The translations under genes and the position numbers were made by a program. A stretch of 64,000 nt of DNA from Bacteroidota bacterium (lineage in GTDB: Bacteria > Bacteroidota > Bacteroidia > Cytophagales > Cyclobacteriaceae), in the NCBI GenBank assembly GCA_023412765.1, contig JAEZBX010000061.1, positions 3,416-67,415 on the forward strand, read 5' to 3'. Shown in pieces: positions 43,907 to 53,098 of the stretch; the stretch's first letter is position 1, and each line of letters starts with the position of its first letter. Below the pieces are notes generated by a model. It was given only the letters and a program-made list of their open reading frames with translations, did no database searches and was not told the origin of the DNA.

Positions 43907-45046
43907 TTATTTGTTATCGATCAGCCCTCTTCCGCTCTTTTTCAAATCCCCTGTATTCTTTAACTCTTTGGCTATGACGTCGAGGATGCCGTTAATGAAT
44001 TGCCTGCTCTTGGGTGTGCTGTAGTTTTTTGCAAGCTCGATATATTCATTTATAGAAACCTTAACTGGGATATTTGGAAAGATGATCAATTCCGCTATGG
44101 CCATTTCTAATATGATGCGGTCGGTTAGCGGGAGCCGATCAACTTCCCAATTGCGGGTATTATTGGCTATAAGCGTAGTGTATTTTGATTCCAGTTCCGA
44201 TGCTCTTTTGTACAACCTTTCGATAAAGTCCTGGTCATCCTCCCAGTTAACAGACAGTGTATGTAAGGTTAGAGGCGCTTTTGCTTCAGGATCAAAAGAT
44301 TTAACAGTTTTTTCAACCAAACCCTTAACTATTTCCTTATCCTCGGCCCAACGTTGAACTTCCTCCTCGAAATATTCATTGATGGCCGTCTTGCCTAGTA
44401 TTATTTTTTTGAAAAGATGATTGGCAAAACGTTTCTGATCCTCGAGCGAAGGATTCTTTTTGTCGAGATAGTGAAGGTATTCTGAATCTTGCCTGACAAC
44501 ATCTCTGAACCATACCCTGACTCGGTCCATCTTGCCAGACCAATGCTTTCCAGTTCGTTGAATTTCCTTTTTTAGTTCGGCGCTATCACCCAAACCTTTA
44601 ATCCAGCTATTGTTAACGAAATTCTTATGACTGACTTTTTTGTCTGCTTCTGCCAATTGCAGAAATTCAATTGCCAGCGACAGTACAGCAATGTAACGCT
44701 CATAGATTTTTTCAACATCGCTCACTAAATGTTTACCAAAATATGTCGCGTCTTTTTTGCTTTGATTGTAATAGAATAGCAGACTATCATTGACCACCTT
44801 TTTTACTTTAACGTCTTCGTGATCAATGGATTTTTCGTTGTTAGCAAAAGCCTCTTTGAAAAGTTTAAGGGCCTCTTTTTTCTGAGCGGAGAGTTCAGCT
44901 TTATTTTGAACCTTCATTGAGTTCAAATCAGGTGAAAGCATTTCGGCGATCTTCTCCAGACACAATTCATAGTTTGCATCCTTGCTTTGCTGAAGAGCAA
45001 ATAGGCTCTGCATAACTTTTATCCGTAAGCTTCTTCTGTTAAGCAT
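43907..45046 (-). CDS. nusB: Transcription antitermination factor NusB, long form
   Basis: A protein of 379 residues. It opens with the NusB start MLNRRSLRIKVMQSLFALQQ and closes with the NusB core DRLPLTDRIILEMAIAELII, FPNIPVKVSINEYIELAKNY, STPKSRQFINGILDVIAKEL. About 200 extra helical residues lie between, as is usual in Bacteroidota, where NusB is more than twice the E. coli length. It binds boxA RNA with NusE in antitermination of rRNA transcription. It ends with a short basic tail. Confidence 0.93.
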   Translation of the reverse strand: MLNRRSLRIKVMQSLFALQQSKDANYELCLEKIAEMLSPDLNSMKVQNKAELSAQKKEALKLFKEAFANNEKSIDHEDVKVKKVVNDSLLFYYNQSKKDATYFGKHLVSDVEKIYERYIAVLSLAIEFLQLAEADKKVSHKNFVNNSWIKGLGDSAELKKEIQRTGKHWSGKMDRVRVWFRDVVRQDSEYLHYLDKKNPSLEDQKRFANHLFKKIILGKTAINEYFEEEVQRWAEDKEIVKGLVEKTVKSFDPEAKAPLTLHTLSVNWEDDQDFIERLYKRASELESKYTTLIANNTRNWEVDRLPLTDRIILEMAIAELIIFPNIPVKVSINEYIELAKNYSTPKSRQFINGILDVIAKELKNTGDLKKSGRGLIDNK

Positions 45047-45134
45047 GATAAAGAACTTCTTTAATCGGCAACAAAAATAGAATATCCGTCTCTGCTTTCA
45101 CAATGCAAAGGGAAATAGTTATACCCTTCGATGG

Positions 45135-45764
45135 TCAAGCAAACTGTTCCACACTACCCATTCCCTCTCTTACAACAACGATCTGGCCATCGGTACAATC
45201 GATAACGCTGGAAGGAATGTTATTGCCAGCCCCGCCGTCGATCACAAGATCAACGGAATTTTTGAAGTCTTCATAAATTTCCTCCGGGTCAGTAGTGTAC
45301 TCTTTGATCACATCATCGTCCTTTATCGACGATGTTATTAACGGATTCCCAAGAAGCTGTACAATAGCCAGGGGGATGGCATGATCCGGAATCCGAACGC
45401 CCACGGTTTTCTTGTTAACATTCAGGATACGAGGCACCTTCGCACTGGATTCAAGGATAAAGGTGTAGGGACCGGGTAGGGACTTTTTCAGGATTTTGAA
45501 AACGGGTGTCTCAATACGTTTAACATATTCCGAAATCTGGGTGAGGTCCCTGCAGATAAAGGACAAGTTGAGTTTCTGCGGCTTGATCTCCATTACGTGA
45601 CAAAGCCTCTCAATTGACTTTCTATTCATAAGATCGCAACCAATGCCATAAATGGTGTCAGTTGGATAGATTATTATACCCCCATTTTTCAAGACGTCGA
45701 CAGCGCGTTGAACCTTCCTGCCTTCTGGATTTATAGGGTGTATTTTCAAAAATTCTGCGCTCAT
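45135..45764 (-). CDS. YciO-type Sua5/YrdC domain protein (threonylcarbamoyl-AMP synthase family)
   Basis: A protein of 209 residues with a single YrdC domain: KNGGIIIYPTDTIYGIGCDL, KPQKLNLSFICRDLTQISEY, SLPGPYTFILESSAKVP and KKTVGVRIPDHAIPLAIVQL. The IHPINPEGR opening and the ending DPEEIYEDF... VVVREGMGSVEQF match the YciO branch more than TsaC. The family makes threonylcarbamoyl-AMP for tRNA t6A37; YciO itself is weakly active in E. coli. A separate TsaC may exist elsewhere in the genome. It is divergent from mltG. Confidence 0.88.
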   Translation of the reverse strand: MSAEFLKIHPINPEGRKVQRAVDVLKNGGIIIYPTDTIYGIGCDLMNRKSIERLCHVMEIKPQKLNLSFICRDLTQISEYVKRIETPVFKILKKSLPGPYTFILESSAKVPRILNVNKKTVGVRIPDHAIPLAIVQLLGNPLITSSIKDDDVIKEYTTDPEEIYEDFKNSVDLVIDGGAGNNIPSSVIDCTDGQIVVVREGMGSVEQFA

Positions 45765-45889
45765 AGCTTACAAGATCAAATGGAACATTACAACAAAAAA
45801 CGTTTGCCGTGGGTTACTGTTGAGCAATTATCAAATAAAGAACAAATTTTGGTCGTGGGGATCAAAATGTCGAACTGGCTTTGTTTTAC

Positions 45890-45897
45890 TATTTTTG
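45890..45897 (+). promoter_or_regulatory. Possible -7 box of mltG
   Basis: TATTTTTG matches TAnnTTTG and lies 17 bp before the mltG ATG, predicting a nearly leaderless mRNA. No good -33 element is seen. Confidence 0.4.
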
Positions 45898-45913
45898 AAG
45901 ACTATTTGTATTT

Positions 45914-46963
45914 ATGAAATTTAATAAACGTCTGATTTTATTCCTGGTCATATCGGTATTAGGTATATCATTCGCTTTTTACGCCTACCAGGTTGTCTAT
46001 ACGCCAAATATCCTGGTTGATAAGGACGATCGACTGTTGATTATCAAGCAAGGACAAACGTTCGCAGATGTTCAACGTGAGTTGCACGATGGAAATTATG
46101 TGCAGGATTTGATGTCTTTCAGTTTCCTTGCAAAACTGATGAATTACGATGAGCGAATCAAACCCGGTCGTTATCTCCTGAAGCGAAACATGAGCAACCG
46201 GGAGGCGATCCAATTGCTGAGATCGGGTACTCAGGATCCCGTTAACGTAACATTCAATAATGTGCGACTGATCCCTGAACTCGCAGAAAAAATGACTCGC
46301 AACGTTGGCATGACCCAGGAAGAACTCGAGGCTGCAATAATCAAATTTGCAATGTCAAATTCTAGTGGGTTCAACAAGGATAACATTATGGCAATGTTTA
46401 TTCCGAATACCTATAAAGTGTATTATGATATCACACCGGATGAGCTTGTAACAAGAATGCATCAGGAGTACAAGAAATTTTGGACTCCAGAACGCGAGGA
46501 TAAAGCAAAAAAGATTGGGTTGACACCGATTGAAGTTTCGATTCTCGCTTCGATTGTGCAAGCGGAAACGATCGATGGAGACGAGGCTCCTACAATAGCA
46601 GGCCTTTACCTGAACAGATTAAGACAATCGATTCCCCTCCAGGCAGACCCGACCCTGAAGTTTGCTGTTGGCGACTTTAGTCTCAAGCGTATTCTTAATG
46701 TACATAAAGAAGTTGACTCTCCGTACAACACTTACTTGCATGCAGGCCTGCCACCCGGGCCAATCAATATGCCGGAAATAAGTGCACTGGATGCAGTACT
46801 CAACTATTTTCCCAGCGACTATCTCTACATGTGCGCCAAAGAAGATTTTTCAGGGAAGCATAACTTTACCAGTAATTACCAGGAGCATATGAATAATGCG
46901 ATCCGATATCAAAGAGCACTTACTGAAGAACAGAGAAAAGGCGCCGCATTAAGAAGACGTTGA
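45914..46963 (+). CDS. mltG: Endolytic murein transglycosylase MltG (YceG-like)
   Basis: A protein of 349 residues with one N-terminal membrane helix (LILFLVISVLGISFAFYAYQ), a LysM-like part (IIKQGQTFADVQRELHDGNY) and the YceG domain with the catalytic glutamate in ILASIVQAETIDGDEAP and the substrate stretch NRLRQSIPLQADPTLKFAVG, NTYLHAGLPPGPINMP. It cuts nascent glycan strands and sets their length. It begins a three-gene unit: the thioesterase starts 1 bp after its stop. Confidence 0.94.
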   Translation: MKFNKRLILFLVISVLGISFAFYAYQVVYTPNILVDKDDRLLIIKQGQTFADVQRELHDGNYVQDLMSFSFLAKLMNYDERIKPGRYLLKRNMSNREAIQLLRSGTQDPVNVTFNNVRLIPELAEKMTRNVGMTQEELEAAIIKFAMSNSSGFNKDNIMAMFIPNTYKVYYDITPDELVTRMHQEYKKFWTPEREDKAKKIGLTPIEVSILASIVQAETIDGDEAPTIAGLYLNRLRQSIPLQADPTLKFAVGDFSLKRILNVHKEVDSPYNTYLHAGLPPGPINMPEISALDAVLNYFPSDYLYMCAKEDFSGKHNFTSNYQEHMNNAIRYQRALTEEQRKGAALRRR

Positions 46964-46964
46964 C

Positions 46965-47372
46965 ATGTATACATCAGAAACAACGGTACGTGTACGCTAT
47001 GGAGAAACGGATCAAATGGGATACGTTTATTATGGGTTTTACGCCATGTACTACGAAGTTGCGCGTGTCGAAAGCCTGCGGAGACTTGGATTAACATACA
47101 AATCGCTTGAAGCCCAGGGAATCATAATGCCGGTGCTTGAAAACAAATCAAAATATATTGCGCCCGCTTATTATGACGACCTGCTTCGCATTGTCTGTGT
47201 TGTCCGGGAACGACCCGGCGTAAGGATCCGCTTTCACTATGAAATTTTCAACGAAGAGAACAAGCTAATACATATCGGAGAAACACTGCTGGTTTTTGTA
47301 GACAGGCGAACCTCCAAGCCCTGCCCTCTGCCGGAAGCAATGGAAAAAGTACTGGAGCCATTCTTTAAATGA
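46965..47372 (+). CDS. YbgC/4-hydroxybenzoyl-CoA-thioesterase-like hotdog protein
   Basis: A protein of 135 residues, a hotdog-fold acyl-CoA thioesterase. The signature is VRYGETDQMGYVYYGFYAMY with the catalytic Asp of the ETD motif, followed by YEVARVESLRRLGLTYKSLE and VRIRFHYEIFNEENKLIHIG. It hydrolyses short or branched acyl-CoA. It lies between mltG (1-bp gap) and the YihY gene (4-bp overlap), so it is cotranscribed with both. Confidence 0.9.
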   Translation: MYTSETTVRVRYGETDQMGYVYYGFYAMYYEVARVESLRRLGLTYKSLEAQGIIMPVLENKSKYIAPAYYDDLLRIVCVVRERPGVRIRFHYEIFNEENKLIHIGETLLVFVDRRTSKPCPLPEAMEKVLEPFFK

Positions 47373-48361
47373 AATATAAATACAAGCGACTTTTACTACA
47401 ATGGAATCCGGGCAGGCTATTGATCAGCTGGTTGAAGCAGGTGCGATTCAGTAAATATGAGAATGTTTCGCTGTACAAGATTCTGAAGATCTTCCTTAAG
47501 AACCTGATGAACGACGACATACTGGACCGGGCCAATGGTGTAGCGTTCAACTTTATATTGGCGATTTTTCCGGCGATCATTTTCTTGTTTACGCTGATAC
47601 CCTATGTTACCGCATTCTTTCCTGAAATCAATACGGAGAGTATCATGGAATTTATCGGGCAACAGATTCCTCCGAGTATGTTTGAGGTGGTCTCATCTAC
47701 AGTGCTTGATATTGTAAGCAATCAACGGGGAGGACTGCTTTCTCTGGGTTTCCTGTTTTCCGCTTATTTGTCGACCAACGGGATGATGGCGTTGATGCGC
47801 GCATTCAATGCATGTTACAGGACCATTGAGAATCGGAGTGGATTGAAAACGCGTCTTATTGCTACGGGCCTTACGATCAACATGACTATCGTACTATTTC
47901 TCGCCATCATTTTGCTGATCGTAGGCCAATTCATACTCGATGCAATCATGTCAAATCTTCCTGCTTTCGAGTGGATTAATATGAGCAACTTCACAGTCGT
48001 GCTGCTGTTTATAGTTCGCTTTGTTGTGATTTTTATCGCCTTCTTCCTCGCGATATCATTTATCTACTACTTCGGACCTGCAATACACTATAACTGGAGA
48101 TTTTTTTCAGTTGGCTCCTTGCTGGCCACCTTCTTGTGTTTGGCTGTTTCATATGGATTTTCTTATTACGTTACCAACTTCGGAACATACAATAAGGTGT
48201 ATGGATCAATTGGTGTGCTGATCGCGATAATGATCTGGATTCAGTTATTAACGATTATGCTATTGGTCGGATACGAGGTGAACGCCAGTATTCACGACGC
48301 CATTAGGAAGGAAGCACTGTGGAATACAAGGATGCATCGTTTGAAAAAAGGTGTCAGTTAA
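47369..48361 (+). CDS. YihY/BrkB-family integral membrane protein
   Basis: A protein of 330 residues with about six membrane helices. Family landmarks: DRANGVAFNFILAIFPAIIF, QRGGLLSLGFLFSAYLSTNG, MMALMRAFNACYRTIENRSG and YYFGPAIHYNWRFFSVGSLL, GSIGVLIAIMIWIQLLTIML. The family was long called RNase BN by mistake; its function is unknown, possibly transport or envelope maintenance. Its ATG overlaps the thioesterase stop by 4 bp. Confidence 0.92.
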   Translation: MKYKYKRLLLQWNPGRLLISWLKQVRFSKYENVSLYKILKIFLKNLMNDDILDRANGVAFNFILAIFPAIIFLFTLIPYVTAFFPEINTESIMEFIGQQIPPSMFEVVSSTVLDIVSNQRGGLLSLGFLFSAYLSTNGMMALMRAFNACYRTIENRSGLKTRLIATGLTINMTIVLFLAIILLIVGQFILDAIMSNLPAFEWINMSNFTVVLLFIVRFVVIFIAFFLAISFIYYFGPAIHYNWRFFSVGSLLATFLCLAVSYGFSYYVTNFGTYNKVYGSIGVLIAIMIWIQLLTIMLLVGYEVNASIHDAIRKEALWNTRMHRLKKGVS

Positions 48362-48395
48362 CTTCAGGCTGCTACTCCCTGTCCTGAGGAACAAC

Positions 48396-48998
48396 CTATC
48401 CGTCAATCTCAATTGATATCGAAACATCGTGCGGAGCAGAAAGCTGGCCTCCAAAGTAAGGCCACAGCATGTAATACGCACCCTTGTCACATTCTTTTGT
48501 CCGCTCGATATGAATAGGTTCCTCGTTATTCAACCTGAAGATATAATTACTATCCGTAATAGCTAAATGATACTGGTTGGGTTCGTTCAAATTCACACTT
48601 CCAACAAACCGTTCCTTTCGCTCGCCTTTTACATAGCAGTAGGCGTAGATTTCCAATCGGCCTTTGTACCATTGCCATGCAAAGCGGGCGCTATTCTCAT
48701 GATGCATTGAATTACAATCTGAAAAGCCAAGAAGCTTGTTCTTTGAATCCTGAAAGGACTCTTCCTGGAACTCGTAAATTGCGGTTTCGTTGAAAATAGC
48801 TTTGAAGTTAAGGGTGTTAGACTGCAGAGTTTGAAAAAGTCTAGGGCTCGCAAAATGCTTTCCTTTCTGAATGACAAAAATCTGCGACAGTGACTCCTTC
48901 TCTTCACAAGAAACAAGAAAAAGTGGAAGGGCAATTAAAAGGAGGAAAGCGCACACATAAGCCCTAAGAAGAATATTGCTTTTTGCTTTTTGCTTCAT
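48396..48998 (-). CDS. Lipoprotein of unknown function
   Basis: A protein of 200 residues. A long N-terminal signal (RAYVCAFLLLIALPLFLVSC) gives a lipoprotein. The mature part is beta-rich with aromatic strands (FAWQWYKGRLEIYAYCYVKG, YHLAITDSNYIFRLNNEEPI) and four further cysteines. It ends in LSAPHDVSISIEIDG, which resembles lectin-like or jelly-roll edges. I do not recognise a named family with confidence. It is convergent with the YihY gene. Confidence 0.75.
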   Translation of the reverse strand: MKQKAKSNILLRAYVCAFLLLIALPLFLVSCEEKESLSQIFVIQKGKHFASPRLFQTLQSNTLNFKAIFNETAIYEFQEESFQDSKNKLLGFSDCNSMHHENSARFAWQWYKGRLEIYAYCYVKGERKERFVGSVNLNEPNQYHLAITDSNYIFRLNNEEPIHIERTKECDKGAYYMLWPYFGGQLSAPHDVSISIEIDG

Positions 48999-49091
48999 AA
49001 TCTAAAGTTCATTGTTTCAGCGAAGCACGTATCAGTGCCGACCTCCAGTCTTTAAAAACTTACAATAGTTTCCGATAAGAGTCGGTAAAAC

Positions 49092-49571
49092 TTAAAAAAC
49101 AGGATGCGATAATTTCAAGCCCACCGACGGGTAGCCCACCCGATATCCCATGCTAAATATTGTGGATAGGTTGCGCCATGTTTTTATGCGCGTTTCAAGC
49201 CCGGGAAGTGCGACCAAAAAATTTTGATTTACGAAACCCACTCTAACTGTAGCAAAGAAGTCGATCTTCTCGCTCTTTGCAATGGGTGCTTGGATTGCCG
49301 CGCCATAAAAAATATCTGACAGCTTCACATTTTCACTCCCTTTGTTCATTATGCTAGCCTGATACGCAATTCCGACCCCAAATTTTTTTCGATTCTCGAC
49401 CATCAACGTGCCTCCATACAGCGCACGCTTGGCGGTTTTTTCCAAACCGAAAGAGGCATGTAAAGTCTGGCCACTCGCCGGAAGTATAGTCAGGCAAATC
49501 CCGATCAGGAAAAAACATCGCATGAATATCGTCGACAACCGTACCGGTGTTTTGTAGAAATTCAACTGCAT
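49092..49571 (-). CDS. Small outer-membrane-barrel-like protein, unknown
   Basis: A protein of 159 residues from the ATG at 49571, or 143 from the ATG at 49523, which starts a cleaner signal peptide (MRCFFLIGICLTILPASGQ). The mature part alternates polar and hydrophobic residues as in beta strands (TLMVENRKKFGVGIAYQA, FFATVRVGFVNQNFLVAL, FSMGYRVGYPSVGLKLSHPV) and ends in F. It is probably an outer-membrane barrel or a periplasmic beta protein. It follows another barrel gene after 30 bp. Confidence 0.7.
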   Translation of the reverse strand: MQLNFYKTPVRLSTIFMRCFFLIGICLTILPASGQTLHASFGLEKTAKRALYGGTLMVENRKKFGVGIAYQASIMNKGSENVKLSDIFYGAAIQAPIAKSEKIDFFATVRVGFVNQNFLVALPGLETRIKTWRNLSTIFSMGYRVGYPSVGLKLSHPVF

Positions 49572-49601
49572 GATTACATGTTATAGATATGGGATCCCGA
49601 A

Positions 49602-50279
49602 TCAGCGAAGAAAACCGAAGCTCACGCCTGCGTTGATCGAAGTTGGATGATCAATTTGAGTATATCGAAGCACCTCGTCAGCATTGCTTTTTAAAATATG
49701 CGAATATTGAGCTTCAGCAAAAATGTGAATAAAGTCAAGGGCTCGCGGTAAACGCCATTCGAGTCCGAAACCTGCTGAAGCAGATGGGACAGCAATTTTC
49801 CCTATATAAGGTGCCGTCGACCTACTGTAATTAATTCGGTTGTCGTGATTAGTGTAATGGCCTTCAAACTTTAGAATATTGTATGTGATTCCACTGCTCA
49901 AATAGGGGTTAAGCGCTTGTCCTGACTTTTTGATAAGATTGATTGGATAAAAATTAAAGATAACCCCTGAAGCAAATACGTTTACGGTATGCCTAACCCT
50001 CGCCATTGAATAATAAAATCCAGACAGATGAACTCGTGTTTTTATGATCTGATTACCTACAACAAGGCCAAGAGTACCACCTTCAACTATTACATCCATT
50101 CCATCTATTTCCTTATAGTCGCTGGTTAGCTTGGTTGATTTTGTGCCAAAATTGACTTCAAACCCCATATACCGGATATCCTTTTGTGCATTGGATGAAA
50201 CAAAGTAGAGGGAAAGAATAACGCAACAAATAATAACGCGCTGTATTCGATTAAGGGCGGAAGCAATTTTTTTAGTCAT
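49602..50279 (-). CDS. Outer-membrane beta-barrel protein, unknown
   Basis: A protein of 225 residues with a signal peptide ending near FVSSNAQ. The rest shows strand after strand typical of small Bacteroidota porin-like barrels (GTLGLVVGNQIIKTRVHLSG, PYLSSGITYNILKFEGHY, ASAGFGLEWRLPRALDFIHI) and ends INAGVSFGFLR. It probably forms an operon with the following barrel gene. The function is unknown. Confidence 0.78.
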   Translation of the reverse strand: MTKKIASALNRIQRVIICCVILSLYFVSSNAQKDIRYMGFEVNFGTKSTKLTSDYKEIDGMDVIVEGGTLGLVVGNQIIKTRVHLSGFYYSMARVRHTVNVFASGVIFNFYPINLIKKSGQALNPYLSSGITYNILKFEGHYTNHDNRINYSRSTAPYIGKIAVPSASAGFGLEWRLPRALDFIHIFAEAQYSHILKSNADEVLRYTQIDHPTSINAGVSFGFLR

Positions 50280-50364
50280 AACATCAACATGATTATTATG
50301 CTAAGGTCTGCATTTACCTTTTATGAAAAATCGGTGGTTTCCCTGAATTTTTTAAATTAATCCA

Positions 50365-50394
50365 ATCGGGGTTTGACTGGGTGATTACCCCGAT
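50365..50394 (-). terminator. Hairpin after the AsmA gene
   Basis: An 8-bp perfect stem (ATCGGGGT / ACCCCGAT) with a 14-nt loop lies 68 bp past the end of the AsmA gene. On the minus strand an A/T-rich stretch follows, but not a clean T-run, so this is a moderate terminator candidate. Confidence 0.45.
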
Positions 50395-50461
50395 ATTCAT
50401 CCGGGCGCTTACCAAATATCAATGCGTTAATTCGTTTTGTGGCAAGTAACAAAGTGATTTT

Positions 50462-52957
50462 CTACCACTCAAAGTACTCATCCTCCTCCAACTCCACCTC
50501 TTTCTTTTCTTTGGTGCCTTTGTTCTTGAATGCCTCTTTTAATTCCTGGACTTCCTTTTTCAGATCGGTAGCAATTTTCTTTTTTACGGATTCAGAATCA
50601 TACACAACACGGTAATCATCGGCAGTACCGACAATCTTAAGAAATAGTTTGCTCTGCCCCGAGCCATCTTCCTGAAGTGCCTGCTTAGCTTCTACCGATG
50701 TAATGTTCTTGTCATTGCGCAATGGAGCAATCACCCTGTAGTCAATCCGTTGATCAAAGGTGTGCGTACCGCTTATCTTTATTGATGTAACGTTCGTGCG
50801 CACTTCCATCTGCGGCATATAAACAGTTTTATTTTCGATGTGAATATCATTCTTGATATCAGAGAACCGTAGCTTGCTTAACCCTTCATCATTCAGGTAT
50901 TTGTTAAGCTTTTGCATTGGCTCAAAATTGTTCAATTCACCACCCTTTATCGATGTGCTGATATCGCTAGTCAACGTCTCCTGGAACAGTCGCAAATTTT
51001 GATTTAATGTAAACTCCAATGCTACGTCGGCATACGCTTTGCCCTTGAGATGCTTATCCATGATGAAGTCTTGATCAAAATTTTCAAAAACATAAAAAAT
51101 GCTGTCAATATTTATCCCACTTAATCGGAAGGAGCTAACAACATCGATCACCTTGTTATTTTTTGCATCCACAATTCCTGTAAATGACATGTCGCCCCCC
51201 ATTGAACTGAATTTTATGTTCCGCGAAACAGCCATCTCATTTTTAATTAAAAGATCACCTTTCAGATCAGTTGCATGGAAGCGTTTATATCGGAGTGCCT
51301 TCACATCACAATTGAAATTAAGATTTATGTTTCGCGAGATCTTAAACTCGTACTGATCCTTCTTGCCTTCCTCATTACCTTTAGAACGCTGTCCAAAGCC
51401 CATGGCGAACAACTCATCTACATCTAAGAACTTAGATCTTAAGTCGGTTTCGATACCAATAGGCTGATCTTCAAAAAGGATAAATGTGATTATGTTTTTG
51501 AAGAATCCGTTCAGCAGAAAGTCACTGTTACCTATCTTACCCGACACATTGCTCAGGGCCAGATCGATGTTGTTGAATTGCATATTTCCACGCAAGTTTT
51601 GCAACTTCACCTTATCCTCGCCATAAGTCAGTCCGATGTTTTCGAGTTCGATTGTTCCTTCAGTTGAAACGCGCTGTGCTGTGGCTCGTTTTTTCAAAAG
51701 GCCCACTTTTCCGTCAAACTTTACATTGGCAAGGAGCGAGCCCGAGAGATCTTCCAGATTTTTGACCGGATAAAAATCGAGCAATGACTTTGCGTCAACA
51801 CGTCCCGAAAAAGAACATTCTACAGTCGGATCGTTAAAATTCCTGAGTTGGAAATCTGCATTGAAAGGTTCATCATTTAATGTGCCTTTGATATCCTTAA
51901 GACTTAGCGTTGCAGATTCGACCTTCAGAATCTGAGGACTCACAAAAGATCCTTCCATGCTTGCGCCCTTGATCTGAGATCGTGAATCGGGATTGTAAAG
52001 GGTGGCATCCTTGAAACCGAAGTCAATATTGATCGACGGACTTACCTTCCGGCCTATTTCACCATTTAATCTTGCTGTGAAATAAACATCTCCTTTGCTC
52101 CTGTATTTTTCAAACTTTTTCGCGATCGGTTCATTTAGCAAAGACAGCAACGTTTGAATATCTGTATCGCTCCCTTTTGTCGTAATGTCAATATTGTTCT
52201 TTTGTTTCCATCCATAAGTTCCAGCAACATTAAATGAAGAATTCCTGACGCTTAGGGTTGATGGTCTAATAGTAAGATTCCTTTGGGCATCATCATAGGA
52301 AAGCTCGCTTTTCACTTTAAATGATTTTCCTGCCAGAAATGAATTACCATTCACATTGATTTTTTCTGTTGTCAATTCACCTTCTGCCTCAATATCGTAG
52401 ACATTATTGGCAGACTGTATGGACGCTAAAAGTTTCTCGGTAGAAAAGGTTAAATGTTCTTCGGCATTAACGTCTATATAATGTACCCTTGCTTTCTCAA
52501 GCCGAACATCACGCAATTCAAAATGCATAGAGCTGCCGACTTCGGATTTGTTTTCCTTCGGTTTGAGAATGTTGTAATTATTTTCACCGGCCTTGTTGAT
52601 TTTCAGATTTGCCTCGCTGTTTGTGATTCTAAAGCCTTTGATCGAATAATTCCCTTTCCAGACCTGAATTGGATTTAACTTACAACGAATTTCCTCAGCA
52701 GTGAGAAGTGGATAGCTACCCTCATGGCTGTCTTCTATATAAACATCCTTAAGTACAATATCCATTTGTGGAAAACTCGAGAAGACGGAAATGTCCATCT
52801 CTCCAATCTTGACGGGTGTGTTAAGATTTTTGTTCGATTCCCTTATGAATTGAGCAATTATTCTTTCTTTGAAAAGCAGCACCGATAAGGCAAGCGAAAT
52901 ACACAAGACAGCAATGGCAAGCGCGGTGTAAAAAAATATCTTTCCAAAGATTCTCAA
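50462..52957 (-). CDS. AsmA-family large periplasmic protein
   Basis: A protein of about 831 residues. No ATG is available near the start; TTG at 52957 gives LRIFGKIFFYTALAIAVLCI (read as M first), one membrane helix followed by the AsmA N-terminal domain (PVKIGEMDISVFSSFPQMDI, VLKDVYIEDS). The long central part repeats beta-strand modules (for example IKGFRITNSEANLKINKAGE) of the bridge-like lipid-transfer kind, and the C-terminus is AsmA_2 (YMPQMEVRTNVTSIKISGTH, FDQRIDYRVIAPLRND) with a charged tail. The family helps move phospholipids between membranes. An upstream TTG at 52987 is also in frame. Confidence 0.88.
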   Translation of the reverse strand: MRIFGKIFFYTALAIAVLCISLALSVLLFKERIIAQFIRESNKNLNTPVKIGEMDISVFSSFPQMDIVLKDVYIEDSHEGSYPLLTAEEIRCKLNPIQVWKGNYSIKGFRITNSEANLKINKAGENNYNILKPKENKSEVGSSMHFELRDVRLEKARVHYIDVNAEEHLTFSTEKLLASIQSANNVYDIEAEGELTTEKINVNGNSFLAGKSFKVKSELSYDDAQRNLTIRPSTLSVRNSSFNVAGTYGWKQKNNIDITTKGSDTDIQTLLSLLNEPIAKKFEKYRSKGDVYFTARLNGEIGRKVSPSINIDFGFKDATLYNPDSRSQIKGASMEGSFVSPQILKVESATLSLKDIKGTLNDEPFNADFQLRNFNDPTVECSFSGRVDAKSLLDFYPVKNLEDLSGSLLANVKFDGKVGLLKKRATAQRVSTEGTIELENIGLTYGEDKVKLQNLRGNMQFNNIDLALSNVSGKIGNSDFLLNGFFKNIITFILFEDQPIGIETDLRSKFLDVDELFAMGFGQRSKGNEEGKKDQYEFKISRNINLNFNCDVKALRYKRFHATDLKGDLLIKNEMAVSRNIKFSSMGGDMSFTGIVDAKNNKVIDVVSSFRLSGINIDSIFYVFENFDQDFIMDKHLKGKAYADVALEFTLNQNLRLFQETLTSDISTSIKGGELNNFEPMQKLNKYLNDEGLSKLRFSDIKNDIHIENKTVYMPQMEVRTNVTSIKISGTHTFDQRIDYRVIAPLRNDKNITSVEAKQALQEDGSGQSKLFLKIVGTADDYRVVYDSESVKKKIATDLKKEVQELKEAFKNKGTKEKKEVELEEDEYFEW

Positions 52958-53098
52958 GATGAAAAAATCGTTTAGCAAAAGTAACAAAAGTTAAACGATA
53001 GCTATCGTGACTTATTTTGCCTGAAAACCAAGTGCAACGGATCTTTCGACCAATACGTCCAGTAACAACAGTTCGACGGAGGATCTGTTCAAGTTATC